Origin: Caryophanales bacterium UBA3935
GTDB lineage: Bacteria > Bacillota_I > Bacilli_A > ML615J-28 > CAG-698
NCBI GenBank assembly: GCA_002385755.1
Contig: DGED01000015.1
Coordinates: 35,069-40,695 of the forward strand
Length of the DNA stretch: 5,627 bases
Direction of reading: 5' to 3'
Shown here in pieces: positions 5,281-5,627 of the stretch (position 1 is its first letter; each line of letters begins with the position of its first letter). The notes under the pieces were generated by a model, which was not told the origin of the DNA, made no database searches, and saw nothing but the letters and a program-made list of their open reading frames with translations. Both the position numbers and the translations under genes were made by a program.

Positions 5281-5627
5281 GTGAGGAAAGCGTATCTTTT
5301 ATTATTGGCTATTTTTTGCCTGCTTGCCGTCGGCTGCGTTGAAGACCCCGAGATAATCGTCAGCGGCGCGGACACGGTTAAGGAAGGCGAAACAATCGTT
5401 TTGGACGTCGAGGTGACCGGAAGCAAGAAAGAGGTTGCTTGCGAGAGCGAGGACGATTCCGTGCTCTTGGCCGAGATGCTTGATCGGAATACTTGTATCG
5501 TTACCGGCGTCGCGGCGGGTACCGCGGGGATCATCTTTACCGTCGGCGACTATTCGGTGAAGTACCGGGTCACGGTTGAGGAAAACGAACCTGACGACGA
5601 GGATGAAGAGGATGAAGAGGAAGAAGA
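5281..5627 (+). CDS. Big_2-like surface lipoprotein, N-terminal part, 3' truncated by window
   Basis: The first 115 residues are present and the frame stays open to the window end. The N-terminus is a lipoprotein signal: basic MRK, a hydrophobic run (about 5-16) and a LAVGC lipobox with Cys19 (5335-5337) as the predicted lipidated residue, followed by acidic VEDP. Residues about 24-102 look like a bacterial Ig-like Big_2 domain. It has a KEGETIVLDVEV strand pair, then the ending CIVTGVAAGTAG, then a terminal YRVTV strand. Two cysteines (one in EVACES, one in NTCIVTG) could form a disulfide outside the cell. From about residue 104 the sequence becomes an almost pure Asp/Glu tail encoded by a short tandem repeat. 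The function is unknown; a surface binding or structural role is likely. It starts 36 bases after the phosphoesterase and is probably co-transcribed. The GTG start is chosen because it gives the signal peptide. Confidence 0.85.
   Translation, partial: MRKAYLLLLAIFCLLAVGCVEDPEIIVSGADTVKEGETIVLDVEVTGSKKEVACESEDDSVLLAEMLDRNTCIVTGVAAGTAGIIFTVGDYSVKYRVTVEENEPDDEDEEDEEEE
5599..5627 (+). repeat. Short tandem repeat encoding the acidic tail
   Basis: The 9-base unit GAGGATGAA occurs twice (5599-5607 and 5608-5616) and is followed by GAGGAAGAAGA up to the window edge. It encodes an Asp/Glu run. The array may continue beyond the window. Because the unit is a multiple of three, length changes would keep the frame. 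Confidence 0.75.

Noticed and set aside
1..5627. CRISPR array, insertion sequence, phage genes, toxin-antitoxin or defence cassette
   Set aside because: No regular spaced repeats, transposase motifs, terminal inverted repeats or recognised defence domains were seen on either strand.

Overview
The window looks like a chromosomal segment of a Gram-positive, Bacillota-like bacterium, possibly a Bacilli or Mollicutes-related lineage. The reasons are AGGAGG-type ribosome binding sites, compact rho-independent terminators with A and T tracts on both sides, tRNAs with encoded CCA, a lipoprotein signal and a BmrC/BmrD (YheI/YheH)-like drug-exporter pair. G+C is moderate by eye. All complete genes read through with the standard code, and Trp is TGG throughout. 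The phylum call is an inference from style and gene families, not a database result.

Positions 1-3121, plus strand: an apparent operon of three genes. It starts with the 3' end of an ABC half-transporter (1-327). This overlaps a second, complete half-transporter (317-2329) by 11 bases. A MgtC/SapB-family membrane protein (2340-3059) follows, and its Shine-Dalgarno sequence contains part of the upstream stop codon. The two ABC subunits have complementary defects: Asp in place of the catalytic Glu in the first, and LSTGE in place of LSGGQ in the second. This is the pattern of an asymmetric heterodimeric type IV exporter. The second subunit also carries a domain of about 95 residues between TM1 and TM2, as in BmrD. 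Two terminator hairpins close the operon, and the first also works for the opposite strand.

Positions 3126-3344, minus strand: two tandem leucine tRNAs, Leu(CAA) then Leu(GAG), 6 bases apart. They have a near-consensus promoter (TTGAAA, 17-base spacer, TATAAT) that places the start site only a few bases before the mature 5' end. A perfect AT-rich hairpin abuts the -35 and may act as an UP-like element. They converge on the MgtC operon and share its bidirectional terminator.

Positions 3345-3585: an intergenic stretch with no firm gene. It contains a doubtful minus-strand ORF that overlaps the tRNA promoter, and the promoter and RBS of the next gene.

Positions 3586-5627, plus strand: a 552-residue protein with five predicted membrane spans, a beta-rich middle domain and a complete metallophosphoesterase domain predicted to lie outside the cell. 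After 36 bases with no terminator comes the 5' part of a Big_2-like lipoprotein with a strongly acidic tail, which runs off the window. Both products should act at the cell surface and are probably co-transcribed. I see no CRISPR array, insertion sequence, phage gene or clearly new defence-type system here.
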